Assembly: GCA_947464185.1 (NCBI GenBank)
Contig: CANHVY010000003.1
Location: forward strand, 55,034-119,033
From: Burkholderiales bacterium
GTDB lineage: Bacteria > Pseudomonadota > Gammaproteobacteria > Burkholderiales > Burkholderiaceae_C
Direction of reading: 5' to 3'
Length of the DNA: 64,000 nucleotides
Part shown: one piece after another, positions 9,604 through 18,207 of the stretch
Layout: each line of letters begins with the position of its first letter
How positions within the stretch are numbered: position 1 is the first letter of the stretch
The notes under the pieces: generated by a model
Database searches by the model: none
What the model was told of the DNA's origin: nothing
Seen by the model: only the letters and a program-made list of their open reading frames with translations
Translations under genes and position numbers: made by a program

Positions 9604-10509
9604 TTAGCCCAGTGCCCAGGCCGGGTCGACCTGGTGGTTCTGACCCCCCCGGCTGGCAATCTTGGCGGCCCCCAGGCGGTTGCCCAGGGCCACACAGCGC
9701 TGGAGCGACCATCCCCGCTCCAACCCGTAGAGCAGGGCTCCGCGGAAAGCATCGCCGCAGCCGGTCGGGTCGAGCACCTCCTGCGCTGCGATGCCGGGCA
9801 CACGTTCCCTGTGGCCTTGGACCCAGAGGTCGCATCCTTGTGCCCCCAGCGTTACGATCACGCCGGCCAGGTGAGAGGACGATAACGACTCCAGAGTGTG
9901 GCCCGTGCGGTCGCACAGCATCCTGGCTTCGTAGTCGTTCACGGCCACCCAGCGGGCCTGGGCGATGAAGTCGCGCAGTTCGGCCCCGTCGAACATCGGC
10001 AGGCCTTGGCCCGGATCGAAGACGAAGGGGATTCCGGCGGCATGCAGCTGCCGGGCGTGGCTCAGCATGGCGTCGCGTCCATCGGGCGCGATGATCGCGA
10101 CCTTGAGGTCGGCGCGGGCAGGCACTCGCACCTCACCCGCCTTTTGCATGGCGCCCGGGTGGAACGCGGTGATCTGGTTGTTGTCGGTGTCCGTGATGAT
10201 GATGGCCTGAGCGGTGTAGTGGTCCTCCACCCAGGTGACCAACGAGGTGTCCACGCCCCAGGAGCGGATACGCTCCACGTAGTCGCCTCCATCGTTGCCG
10301 ATCGTGGCCATGATCACCGGATCGCCGCCCAATTGGCGCAGGTTGTAGGCGATGTTTCCAGCGCAGCCGCCGAACTCGCGCCGCAGTTCGGGCACCAGGA
10401 AGGACACGTTCAGGATGTGCAGCTGTTCTGGCAGGATCTGCTGGCTGAATTGACCGGGGAAGGTCGTGATGGTGTCAAAGGCGAGCGATCCGCAGATCAA
10501 GGCGGGCAT
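9604..10509 (-). CDS. PfkB-family carbohydrate/nucleoside kinase
   Basis: A 301-residue ribokinase-fold kinase. The C-terminal PfkB signature is clear (DPTGCGDAFRGALL, with the catalytic Asp in GCGD), and the N-terminal part has the substrate-binding region FGGCAGNIAYNLRQLG. The overall pattern is closest to the betaproteobacterial adenosine/nucleoside-kinase-like members of the family; a broad-specificity nucleoside kinase of this type is known in Burkholderia. The substrate is therefore inferred, not shown. It is the last gene of the long - strand array, 43 bp after the DUF3426 gene. Confidence 0.82.
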   Translation of the reverse strand: MPALICGSLAFDTITTFPGQFSQQILPEQLHILNVSFLVPELRREFGGCAGNIAYNLRQLGGDPVIMATIGNDGGDYVERIRSWGVDTSLVTWVEDHYTAQAIIITDTDNNQITAFHPGAMQKAGEVRVPARADLKVAIIAPDGRDAMLSHARQLHAAGIPFVFDPGQGLPMFDGAELRDFIAQARWVAVNDYEARMLCDRTGHTLESLSSSHLAGVIVTLGAQGCDLWVQGHRERVPGIAAQEVLDPTGCGDAFRGALLYGLERGWSLQRCVALGNRLGAAKIASRGGQNHQVDPAWALG

Positions 10510-10552
10510 GGTGTCTCCGGGTAGGGGTACGACGGCCCTGGTTCAGTGGGCC

Positions 10553-11278
10553 TCAGGGGTAGAACAACTCGATCGTAAAGCCGGTCACGACCGTGCTGCC
10601 GGTGTTGAGGTGGGCCTGCAGGTTCAGGTCCTTCTGCGCCGGGATGGACCGTGTGCGAAGACCAAAGTCTGCCCAGCGCAGGGCCCTTCGGGCGATGACT
10701 TCTCCGTCCTGTCCGGTCAGCACCAGGTCCAGCGCGGGCGGGGTGAGGTCCACCGCAGCGCGGTTGCGGACCGTGAGCGAGAACTGGTAGACCGTGCCGC
10801 CCAACTGGGTGAGTTGGCTGGACTCGATGGTCAAGGCTTCGATCCTGCGCGCCGGCTCGATCCGGCACTCGGCCATCACGCAGGCCACCTCCAGGACCGG
10901 CCGCAGGATGGGTGCAGCATGGGCCAGTTCGTCATGCCAGGCCAGCGCAGCCTGGACCAGCAAGCTCGCGAGGCTGATCGAGCCGGCCACGGCCCAGGTT
11001 GCGGTGACCCAGGGCTTGGGTGGGGCCGTGGGCTTGGACTTTACCGCCCAGTTGTTGCCAGCAAGCCAGTCCGCCTGCAGCCCTTCAGGCGTTACGGCCG
11101 CCAGGGGGGGCTGCAACGCCATCGCATCGGAGCCGGCCTGCCACTGTGCCAGCGCGTCCTGCGCTTCGAAGGTCTCATCGCAGCGCCCACAACGCACCCA
11201 GCCTTCGGCCAGTTGCAACTGGTCCCGGGCCACCTTGAAGACGGTGTTGCAGCTTGGGCAGCGGGTGGTCAGCGTCAT
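10553..11278 (-). CDS. Zinc-ribbon DUF3426 membrane protein
   Basis: A 241-residue protein. The N-terminus is an MJ0042-type zinc ribbon (TRCPSCNTVFKV and WVRCGRCDETF, two CxxC pairs). A single transmembrane helix lies near residues 95-115 (VAGSISLASLLVQAALAW), and the C-terminal half is the DUF3426 domain, predicted beta-rich and periplasmic. Its position directly downstream of prmA is conserved in betaproteobacteria. Function unknown; a topology with a cytoplasmic metal-binding head and an external domain suggests a sensor or scaffold, but this is inference. Confidence 0.8.
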   Translation of the reverse strand: MTLTTRCPSCNTVFKVARDQLQLAEGWVRCGRCDETFEAQDALAQWQAGSDAMALQPPLAAVTPEGLQADWLAGNNWAVKSKPTAPPKPWVTATWAVAGSISLASLLVQAALAWHDELAHAAPILRPVLEVACVMAECRIEPARRIEALTIESSQLTQLGGTVYQFSLTVRNRAAVDLTPPALDLVLTGQDGEVIARRALRWADFGLRTRSIPAQKDLNLQAHLNTGSTVVTGFTIELFYP

Positions 11279-11314
11279 CGGATCATGTTGCCACGGTCAG
11301 GCCTGGCACCGGCT

Positions 11315-12217
11315 TCAGGTGTCGCGCCGGCGTCCGGTCATCAGGATCCAGCCATCCTCGCGGTCGGTCACCTCGAGGTCCACCCAGGGCGCATAGGCGG
11401 CGGACAACTCCTGCGCCTGCCGCTCAAGAATGCCCGCCAACACGAGGTGGCCATCCGGGTACAGGTGGCCACACAGCAGCGGGGCCAGTAGCTTCAACGG
11501 GGTAGCCAGGATGTTGGCCAGCACCAGGGGGTAGGTGCCGGTGGCCTGCTCCGGCAGCCCGCAGCGCAGCGACACGCCGTTGGCCAGCGCGTTGTCCTGG
11601 CTGGATTGCACCGCAGCGGGGTCGATGTCCACCGCGTTCACCTCGATGGCCCCATGTAGCGCAGCAGCAATGGCCAGGATGCCCGAGCCACAGCCGTAAT
11701 CGAGCACGCGGGTCCAGGGCTTGGCGGGACTGGCATGGGCTGCAATCCAGCGCAGGCACATCCGGGTGGTGGGGTGGGAGCCCGTGCCGAAGGCCAGCCC
11801 GGGGTCGAGCCGAATCACCCGATGGTCGCCAGCAGGGGGTTCGTGCCAGGTGGGAACGATCCAGAAGCTGGGTGTGATCTGCACGGGCGTGAACTGGGAC
11901 TGTGTCAGCCGAACCCAGTCTTCATCGGCCACGGGCGCCATGGCGATCAAGGCCAGCCCTTTGGTCCAGGCCTGGGCCATCAGCAGGGTGACTGCTTGCG
12001 TGGCCTCCGCTTCGGTTTCGAACAGGGCCCGCAGGGCGGAGCGTTCCCATCCCGCCTGCGGCGGAGGGAGGCCGGGTTCGCCGTACAAGGCCTGTTCGGC
12101 GGGGCTGTCCGCATCGGCGTCCTCGACGGAGACTGACAGCGCTTCCAATTCGTCGCTCAATGCGTCAGCCACAGCCTCCACGAGGGCCTGCGGGCAGCCC
12201 AGGGTCAGTTCGAACAT
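11315..12217 (-). CDS. prmA: Ribosomal protein L11 methyltransferase
   Basis: A 300-residue SAM-dependent methyltransferase that trimethylates ribosomal protein L11. The N-terminal L11-recognition domain is followed by the catalytic domain with LDPGLAFGTGSHPTT, motif I VLDYGCGSGILAIAA and the NILATPLKLL motif typical of PrmA. Length matches the family. It starts 7 bp after the accC stop, in the conserved accB-accC-prmA order. Confidence 0.94.
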   Translation of the reverse strand: MFELTLGCPQALVEAVADALSDELEALSVSVEDADADSPAEQALYGEPGLPPPQAGWERSALRALFETEAEATQAVTLLMAQAWTKGLALIAMAPVADEDWVRLTQSQFTPVQITPSFWIVPTWHEPPAGDHRVIRLDPGLAFGTGSHPTTRMCLRWIAAHASPAKPWTRVLDYGCGSGILAIAAALHGAIEVNAVDIDPAAVQSSQDNALANGVSLRCGLPEQATGTYPLVLANILATPLKLLAPLLCGHLYPDGHLVLAGILERQAQELSAAYAPWVDLEVTDREDGWILMTGRRRDT

Positions 12218-12224
12218 GGGCGCT

Positions 12225-13574
12225 TCACTTCTTGCGCTGCGCCAGCCACTTTTCCAGGTAGTGGATGCTCGTGCCGCCGGCGCAGAAGCCGGAGTCCACC
12301 ATCAGCTCGCGGTGCAGGGGAATGTTGGTCTGGATGCCCTCGACCACCGTCTCGGACAAGGCGGTGCGCATGCGGGCCAGCGCCTGCTCGCGGGTGTCGC
12401 CGTAGACGATGATCTTGCCGATCATGGAGTCGTAGTTGGGCGGTACGGTGTAGTTGGTATAGGCATGCGAGTCCACGCGCACGCCGGGGCCACCGGGGGA
12501 GTGCCACATCGTGATGCGGCCCGGCGAGGGCACGAAGGTGTACGGGTGTTCGGCGTTGACCCGGCACTCGATGGCGTGGCCCTTGAGCTGGATGGCGCGC
12601 TGGTTGAAGGGCAGCTTCTGTCCGGCGGCGATGCGGATCTGCATCTGCACGATGTCGATGCCGGTGACCAGTTCGGTCACGGGGTGTTCGACCTGCACCC
12701 GCGTGTTCATCTCGATGAAGTAGAACTCGCCGTTCTCGTAGAGGAACTCGAAGGTTCCGGCGCCGCGGTAGCCGATCTTCAGGCAGGCTGCGGTGCAGCG
12801 GTCGCCGATCTTCTCGATCACCCGGCGCGGGATGCCGGGCGCCGGGGCTTCCTCGATCACCTTCTGGTGGCGACGCTGCATCGAGCAGTCTCGCTCGCCC
12901 AGCCACACGGCGCCGCGCTGGCCGTCGGCCAGCACCTGGATCTCCACGTGGCGCGGGTTCTCCAGGAACTTCTCCATGTAGACCGACGGGTTGCCGAACG
13001 CGGCCCCGGCCTCGGCCCGCGTGGTCTGCACGGCGTGGATCAGCGCGGCTTCCGTGTGGACGACCCGCATGCCCCGTCCGCCGCCGCCGCCCGCGGCCTT
13101 GATGATGACCGGATAGCCCACCGAGCGGCCGATGCGGATGATCTCCTTCGGGTCTTCGGGCAGGGCGCCCTCGGAGCCCGGCACGCAGGGCACGCCAGAC
13201 TTGATCATGGCTTGCTTGGCCGAGACCTTGTCGCCCATGATGCGGATCGACTCGGGCGTGGGCCCGATGAAGACGAAGCCGCTCTTTTCCACGCGTTCGG
13301 CGAAATCGGCGTTCTCGCTGAGGAATCCGTAGCCGGGGTGGATGGCTTCGGCATCGGTCACCTCGGCCGTGGAGATGATCGCGGGCATGTGCAGGTAGCT
13401 CTGTGCCGAGGGGGCGGGGCCGATGCACACGGCCTCATCGGCCAACTTCACGTACTTGGCCTCGCGGTCGGCCTCGGAGTACACGACGACCGACTTGATG
13501 CCCATTTCGCGGCAGGCGCGCTGGATGCGCAACGCGATCTCGCCGCGGTTGGCGATCAGGATCTTCTTGAACAT
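12225..13574 (-). CDS. accC: Acetyl-CoA carboxylase, biotin carboxylase subunit
   Basis: A 449-residue ATP-grasp enzyme that carboxylates the biotin carried by AccB, the first half-reaction of malonyl-CoA synthesis. It has the N-terminal domain [15 protein letters not shown], the glycine-rich ATP loop [12 protein letters not shown], and the active-site segment [14 protein letters not shown]. Length and motifs match the E. coli enzyme closely. It lies 10 bp downstream of accB in the same transcript. No unusual features. Confidence 0.97.
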   Translation of the reverse strand: MFKKILIANRGEIALRIQRACREMGIKSVVVYSEADREAKYVKLADEAVCIGPAPSAQSYLHMPAIISTAEVTDAEAIHPGYGFLSENADFAERVEKSGFVFIGPTPESIRIMGDKVSAKQAMIKSGVPCVPGSEGALPEDPKEIIRIGRSVGYPVIIKAAGGGGGRGMRVVHTEAALIHAVQTTRAEAGAAFGNPSVYMEKFLENPRHVEIQVLADGQRGAVWLGERDCSMQRRHQKVIEEAPAPGIPRRVIEKIGDRCTAACLKIGYRGAGTFEFLYENGEFYFIEMNTRVQVEHPVTELVTGIDIVQMQIRIAAGQKLPFNQRAIQLKGHAIECRVNAEHPYTFVPSPGRITMWHSPGGPGVRVDSHAYTNYTVPPNYDSMIGKIIVYGDTREQALARMRTALSETVVEGIQTNIPLHRELMVDSGFCAGGTSIHYLEKWLAQRKK

Positions 13575-13584
13575 GTGAATCGCC

Positions 13585-14046
13585 CTATTCCAGGACGAAC
13601 AGCGGCTGCCCGAACTCCACGGCCTGGCCGTTCTCGCACAGGATGCGGGCGATCGTGCCGCCCAGGTCGGCTTCGATCTCGTTCATGATCTTCATGGCTT
13701 CGATGATGCACACGGGCTCACCGGCCTTCACGGTGCTGCCCACGTCCACGAAGGCCTTGGCGCCAGGGCTGGCCGAGCGGTAGAAAGTGCCCACCATGGG
13801 GGACTTGATGACCTTGGCTTCGGGCAGTTCCGCAGCGGCTGCGGCAGGTGCGGCCGCTGGAGTGGCTGCTGCCGTCGGCGCCAGGACTGCAGGCGCAGCG
13901 GCGACGCTGGCCACCGGCATGGCGCCGACCATGGGGTGTCCCGCCTTGACGATCCTGACCTTGCCCTCGGCTTCGGTGATTTCCAGCTCGGAGATGCTGG
14001 ACTCCGATACGAGATCGATCAGGGTCTTGAGCTTGCGCAGGTCCAT
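13585..14046 (-). CDS. accB: Acetyl-CoA carboxylase, biotin carboxyl carrier protein
   Basis: A 153-residue carrier. A conserved N-terminal segment ([23 protein letters not shown]) is followed by an Ala/Pro-rich hinge (about residues 48-75) and the biotinyl domain with the acceptor Lys119 in IEAMKIMNE. The ATG at 14046 is preferred over an in-frame upstream start because it matches the usual BCCP N-terminus and a gagga sequence precedes it. Cotranscribed with accC. Confidence 0.96.
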   Translation of the reverse strand: MDLRKLKTLIDLVSESSISELEITEAEGKVRIVKAGHPMVGAMPVASVAAAPAVLAPTAAATPAAAPAAAAAELPEAKVIKSPMVGTFYRSASPGAKAFVDVGSTVKAGEPVCIIEAMKIMNEIEADLGGTIARILCENGQAVEFGQPLFVLE

Positions 14047-14395
14047 GGGGGGTCCTCGGGTGGCGTCTTCTCTTGAGACAGACTTGCAGTGTAATGAACT
14101 GCAGGGAACTGCCGTCAACTTGCTTTGAACTTGACGTCCGGTGCCGTGTGCGCCGTCGGAGTCGGGCCTGTGGCCGATGGGCAAGGTTGAACCGGACGGT
14201 GTCCCGAGGCATCACCGACGCTGTGCGTGGGCTGACACCACACTCCCGCATCTGTTGCCAACTTTGACGTCATTTGCGAGAAGTAGGGTGGCTGATCGGC
14301 GGTGAAGCTGCAGTCCGTGGCCGGCAGGGGGCGTTGTCAGCAGCGCTGCCGGCGGACCCGAAACCAGGGCCCTCCTGAGCACTGGTGCCGCCCGT
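14047..14395. other. 349-bp gap between tlpA and accB
   Basis: No credible gene is seen on either strand. The accB-proximal part holds a candidate promoter. In many Burkholderiales aroQ (3-dehydroquinate dehydratase) sits between tlpA and accB; I see no recognisable aroQ sequence here. The palindrome TGACGTCA near 14263-14270 is short and probably fortuitous. Confidence 0.5.
14088..14118 (-). promoter_or_regulatory. Weak candidate promoter for accBC-prmA
   Basis: On the minus strand TTGACG (positions 14118-14113) is followed after 19 bp by TACACT (14093-14088), which would start transcription about 35 nt before accB. The spacer is longer than ideal, so this is tentative. Confidence 0.3.
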
Positions 14396-14920
14396 TCAGA
14401 GCCCGCGGGCCCAGGCCGACAGTTCCTCGAAGTCGGTCTGTCCCAGCTTGCGGTGTACCAGGCGGCCATGGTGGTCGAACACAGCGGTGAACGGCAGAGC
14501 CCCTTGTTCGTTGCCCAACTGCCGGCTCAGCGCGCTGCCGTCCAGGCCCGCCATGCCGACCGCAAAGCTCAGCGGTTGCTTCTGCAGAAACTCACGCACC
14601 GGTTTGGCGCCGTCCACCGCCAACCCCACCACGCGCCACCCCTTGGGCGACCACTCGCGGTGAAAGCGCTCCAGTTCAGGCAGTTCCTTGATGCAGGGGG
14701 GGCACCAGGTGGCCCAGAAGTTCAGCACCAGGGGGAGTCCGTGCAACGACGCCATGTCCAGTACAGCACCGTCCGGCGTGGGAAAGCGCTGGTCCCACGG
14801 CGGGCCGGCGGGCGGGGCCGCCGTGCGCAGGCTGTGCCAGCCTACGCCGGCGGCCACCGCCATCCCGGCGACCCCTGCCACGAGAAGCCCCTGCCGACGC
14901 CTGCCACTGGCCACGCTCAT
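14396..14920 (-). CDS. TlpA-family thiol:disulfide oxidoreductase
   Basis: A 174-residue thioredoxin-fold protein with an N-terminal signal anchor (residues about 10-30) and the active site WCPPC (Cys73 and Cys76) in LNFWATWCPPCIKELPE. The fold is expected in the periplasm, where such proteins reduce or isomerise disulfides, for example during cytochrome c maturation or copper-centre assembly. Its start overlaps the stop of the upstream gene by 4 nt, so they are translationally coupled. The specific substrate is unknown. Confidence 0.87.
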   Translation of the reverse strand: MSVASGRRRQGLLVAGVAGMAVAAGVGWHSLRTAAPPAGPPWDQRFPTPDGAVLDMASLHGLPLVLNFWATWCPPCIKELPELERFHREWSPKGWRVVGLAVDGAKPVREFLQKQPLSFAVGMAGLDGSALSRQLGNEQGALPFTAVFDHHGRLVHRKLGQTDFEELSAWARGL

Positions 14921-15558
14921 GTCCTGTCCTTGTTCTGCAGATCGACAGGCCGGCCGCCGGCCTCTTCGATCATCAGCCGCTGCAGCGCTGCAAGATCGCC
15001 CCGCCAGGTGCGCCCCCGTGCATCGGGCTTGAGCGCGCCGCGCAGGTCATCGTGGTCGTTCACGATGAGGTAGACGGTCACCGGCTGCCCCAGGGTCCGG
15101 CTGGGTGAGCTGACACTCAGCACGTCCCGGGCCGCCGCATGGCCGGCATCCAGCACATGGATGTCGTGGTCCACGCCTGCGTTCAGCAGCGCAATCTCCG
15201 CCGCCTTGCTGTCGTCGCAGTACAAGTCGATGTGCACGGCGGATTCCCGGGTGGCGGTGCCGCGCCAGACGGCGCCGCTCAAGTGCGGCCTGAACTCGGC
15301 CAGACGCTGCATCCAGCCGATGGCAACCTCCCGCAGCGCGGCAAGTTCTTCCGGCTGGGTGACACCGAGAAAAAGCTCGATATAGGCCCGCACCTCGTTT
15401 TCCACCTGCTCGTTGGAGGGCAGTTCCACGCGCGAGCCGCCGCCTCGTCGGCCCAGCGCGCGGGCGGCCTTGTGCTTGGCAGCGCCGTACTCCAGTCCTG
15501 CCTCCACGACAAGGCGGGCCGCGGATGCGGCGATTTCTTCGGTCAGGTTGTCGGTCAT
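14917..15558 (-). CDS. Conserved hypothetical protein (Burkholderiales)
   Basis: A 213-residue soluble protein without signal peptide. The N-terminal half contains GAAKHKAARALG, and a conserved core includes EVRAYIELFLG and AAEIALLNAGVDHDI. Homologues are sometimes labelled nucleotidyltransferase or UDP-N-acetylmuramate-alanine-ligase-associated protein, but I see no catalytic motif that proves either. The ATG at 15558 gives MTDNLTEEIAASAARL. It lies 58 bp downstream of mtgA and overlaps tlpA by 4 nt, in a neighbourhood of cell-envelope genes. Confidence 0.65.
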   Translation of the reverse strand: MTDNLTEEIAASAARLVVEAGLEYGAAKHKAARALGRRGGGSRVELPSNEQVENEVRAYIELFLGVTQPEELAALREVAIGWMQRLAEFRPHLSGAVWRGTATRESAVHIDLYCDDSKAAEIALLNAGVDHDIHVLDAGHAAARDVLSVSSPSRTLGQPVTVYLIVNDHDDLRGALKPDARGRTWRGDLAALQRLMIEEAGGRPVDLQNKDRT

Positions 15559-15616
15559 GAAGCGGGCTGTGTGGTGCGTCTGTCTCGGGCGGCTGTCTGG
15601 ATCGGCAGGCGGGAGG

Positions 15617-16378
15617 TCAGGGCAGCTCCACCGCACCCATGCGGGCAGCGATGGTCGCACTGCGCGAGATCACGTAGTCGGAGGCGGGTCGCTTCTCAAA
15701 GCGCTTCGGGGCCGGCAGCATCACGGCCAGACGGGCGGCCTGGTCCACGCCCAGGCGCTGCGCATCGATGCGGAAGTAGTGTCGTGCCGCGGCCTGAGCG
15801 CCGAACAGTCCTTCACCCCACTCCACGCTGTTGAGGTAGATCTCCAGGATGCGCCGCTTGGGCAGCAAGCCTTCCAGCATCAGGGTGATGACGAACTCCT
15901 GCGCCTTGCGCAGCACGGTGCGCTCACCCGACAGGAACAGATTCTTGGCCAGTTGCTGGGTGATGGTGGAGCCGCCCACCACCTTGGGCTCCAGCTTGCG
16001 TCCCCCCGGGGGTTGCTGCCGGACGCGGGCCTCGGCACGGGCTTCGGCGCGCTGGTTGCGATCCCAGGCCTTCTCCAGAGAGGCCCAGTCCACGCCCGTG
16101 TGGCTGGCAAAGGCGGCGTCCTCACTCGCGATCACGGCGCGCTGGAGGTGCACCGATATCCGCTCGGCATCCACCCACTGCTGACTCCATTCGATGCGTC
16201 CGTGGGTGCCCAGCAGGCGCCAGGCCTCACTGCGCTGGAAGGTGGTGGACGCGGGGTCCAGCCAGCGCATGGCCAGCACGCGCGCGGCAAAGCTCAGTTG
16301 CAGTGTCAGCACGCACACCCCCACGAGCAGCAGCAGCCGTACCAGGTGGCGCCCCAGCGGACCCGCCAGGCCCCTCAT
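15617..16378 (-). CDS. mtgA: Monofunctional biosynthetic peptidoglycan transglycosylase
   Basis: A 253-residue GT51 glycosyltransferase that polymerises lipid II into glycan strands. It has an N-terminal membrane anchor (residues about 10-35), the catalytic motif VIASEDAAFASHTGVDW with the essential Glu, and the second motif GGSTITQQLAKNLFLSGERT. There is no transpeptidase domain, so it is the monofunctional type. The start overlaps the aroE stop by 4 nt (ATGA). An inserted Arg/Ala-rich stretch (RNQRAEARAEARVRQQ) lies between the motifs, as in other betaproteobacterial MtgA. Confidence 0.93.
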   Translation of the reverse strand: MRGLAGPLGRHLVRLLLLVGVCVLTLQLSFAARVLAMRWLDPASTTFQRSEAWRLLGTHGRIEWSQQWVDAERISVHLQRAVIASEDAAFASHTGVDWASLEKAWDRNQRAEARAEARVRQQPPGGRKLEPKVVGGSTITQQLAKNLFLSGERTVLRKAQEFVITLMLEGLLPKRRILEIYLNSVEWGEGLFGAQAAARHYFRIDAQRLGVDQAARLAVMLPAPKRFEKRPASDYVISRSATIAARMGAVELP

Positions 16379-17229
16379 GGCGCTGCTCCCACGCGCTCAC
16401 GCAGGGCGCGCAGCACCGGCACGGTGTCGGGTCGTACGCCGCGCCAGATCCAGAAAGCCTCTGCCGCTTGTTCCACCAGCATACCCAGGCCATCACGCGC
16501 CACGGCCCCGTGTCTTTGCGCCCAGGAGAGGAACGGGGTGGCTGCAGGCCCGTACATCAGGTCCACTGCCAGCGTGCCCGGGCGCAGGACCTGGTCGGGC
16601 ACAGGCACGGCAGCGCCCGACAGGCTGGAGGCGCTGGCATTCAGAACGGTGTCGAAGGCCTGACCCGGCAGGTCCAGGCCGGTGGCTTCCAGTGTGGCGC
16701 CGTGCGCTGCGGCCAGCCTCGCGTGCGCTTCCACAAGCGCCTGGGCCCGCGCCGCCGTTCGATTGGCCACCACCACGCGGGCTGGGCCGCTCGCCAGCAA
16801 CGGCCCCAGCACGCCGGCGGCCGCCCCGCCCGCCCCCACCAGCAGGACCTGTTGTCCTTGAACGTTCCAGGCGGCGTGCAGTTGCAGGTCCCGCATGAGT
16901 CCCGCGCCGTCCGTGTTGTCAGCCCGCCAGTGGCCGTCGTCGAAGCTCAGGACGTTGGCCGCGCCGGCCTGGCGGGCCCGGTCACTGGCGGACGCGGCCA
17001 GGCGCAGCGCCTCGTGCTTGAAGGGGACGGTGACATTGCAGCCGCGCACCGGCCCGCCCTCGGTGTCGGCCGCCAGCGTTCTCACGGCCTCGGCGAAGCC
17101 GTCCAACGGGCACAGCCGGCGGCCGTAGCCCAGGTGCTGGCCGGTTTGCGCAGCGAACATCGTGTGGATGAAGGGCGAATGGCTGTGCGCCACCGGGTTG
17201 CCCAGGACGAAGTAGCGGTCGGGGTTCAT
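16375..17229 (-). CDS. aroE: Shikimate dehydrogenase
   Basis: A 284-residue NADPH-dependent enzyme reducing 3-dehydroshikimate to shikimate in aromatic amino acid synthesis. The substrate-binding motif NPVAHSHSPFIH, the catalytic Lys71 in NVTVPFK, the DNTDGAG motif and the nucleotide-binding LVGAGGAAAGV are all present. Located 73 bp downstream of tonB and overlapping mtgA. Length and motifs are standard. Confidence 0.95.
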   Translation of the reverse strand: MNPDRYFVLGNPVAHSHSPFIHTMFAAQTGQHLGYGRRLCPLDGFAEAVRTLAADTEGGPVRGCNVTVPFKHEALRLAASASDRARQAGAANVLSFDDGHWRADNTDGAGLMRDLQLHAAWNVQGQQVLLVGAGGAAAGVLGPLLASGPARVVVANRTAARAQALVEAHARLAAAHGATLEATGLDLPGQAFDTVLNASASSLSGAAVPVPDQVLRPGTLAVDLMYGPAATPFLSWAQRHGAVARDGLGMLVEQAAEAFWIWRGVRPDTVPVLRALRERVGAAP

Positions 17230-17302
17230 GCAAGGGTCGATTGTGGGGCGGGCCGTGCAGGCGGCGCAGCGGGCGGGAGAGCAGGCAGGACGTGTGAGCG
17301 AT

Positions 17303-18181
17303 TCAGCGTGGCCGGCCTTGGGTGGTGGAGCCCAGCGTCTGGGCCTCGAAGCCGTCCTCCCGTGTGAACCGGAAGCGGGATGTCACCACGATCTGGTCCG
17401 TCTCGCGTCGCATGGCGGTGGAGAACGCGCCAAACGGCGCGGCGCTGCGCACGATGGCCATGGCCCGCTGGTCCAGCAGACGTGATTGCGAAGGCCGCAC
17501 CACTTCGACCTCCACCACGCGGCCCCTGGCATCCACGGTGACGTTCATGGTGAGTTCGCCGTAGAGCTTGCGACCCTGGACCTCCGGGAAGTCGCGCGTG
17601 CCGCGGTCTTCGATCTTGCGACGCATCGCGTCGTAGTACACCGCATAGACGGCCTCGCTGGTGGCCGGGCTCACGTAGCGCTTTCTGGGGCGTGCGTTCT
17701 CTTCGTTGATGCGCTTTTCGATCTCGGCCAAGAGCTTGATCATCTGGCGCCGCCGCTCCCGTTCCGCCCCCTGCTCCGGTGTGCCCTGGTCGGCCCCGCT
17801 GTCTGGCGGCATCAACGCGGCCTCCCGGCGCATCTGCGCGAGCAACTGCATCTGTTCCTGGTGCATCTGATCGATGCGCTTGCGGGCGTCCTGGGCGTCG
17901 TCGCCCAGCCGCACCTCGGCGGAAGCAGCCAGGGGCGAAGTGGCCCGGCCTTGCGCGGCCTCGCCGCCCCCGGCCAGGTTGGCCTGGGCGATGGCCTGCG
18001 CCTTGACCGGGGCCTCGTTGGAGCGGGCATTGACCAGAATCACTTCCAGCGGCGTGTCGGCCAGCACCCGCTCGAAGGCCTGCGGGTCCACGAAGCGCAG
18101 GGTCAGGATGCCGGCATGCACGGCCAGGGACAGACCCAGCGCCACCTGCAGGGCCGTGATCCTGGCTTTTCGCACCACCAT
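17303..18181 (-). CDS. Energy transducer TonB-family protein
   Basis: A 292-residue protein with a single N-terminal membrane anchor (ALQVALGLSLAVHAGILTLRF), a central charged, Gln/Arg-rich region likely to be helical (MHQEQMQLLAQMRREAAL and ERERRRQMIKLLAEIEKRI), and a C-terminal TonB-like domain ending in RFRFTREDGF. The usual Pro/Lys-rich periplasmic spacer is absent and replaced by this helical stretch, a pattern common in betaproteobacterial TonB paralogues. No exbB/exbD lies nearby, so the partner proteins are elsewhere. Confidence 0.82.
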   Translation of the reverse strand: MVVRKARITALQVALGLSLAVHAGILTLRFVDPQAFERVLADTPLEVILVNARSNEAPVKAQAIAQANLAGGGEAAQGRATSPLAASAEVRLGDDAQDARKRIDQMHQEQMQLLAQMRREAALMPPDSGADQGTPEQGAERERRRQMIKLLAEIEKRINEENARPRKRYVSPATSEAVYAVYYDAMRRKIEDRGTRDFPEVQGRKLYGELTMNVTVDARGRVVEVEVVRPSQSRLLDQRAMAIVRSAAPFGAFSTAMRRETDQIVVTSRFRFTREDGFEAQTLGSTTQGRPR

Positions 18182-18207
18182 GTCGGTCGAGGCCGCGCCG
18201 TCAGCCC

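Noticed and set aside
14263..14270. Palindrome TGACGTCA in the tlpA-accB gap
   Set aside because: Eight bases are expected by chance in a window this size and no regulator in this context is known to me to use it.
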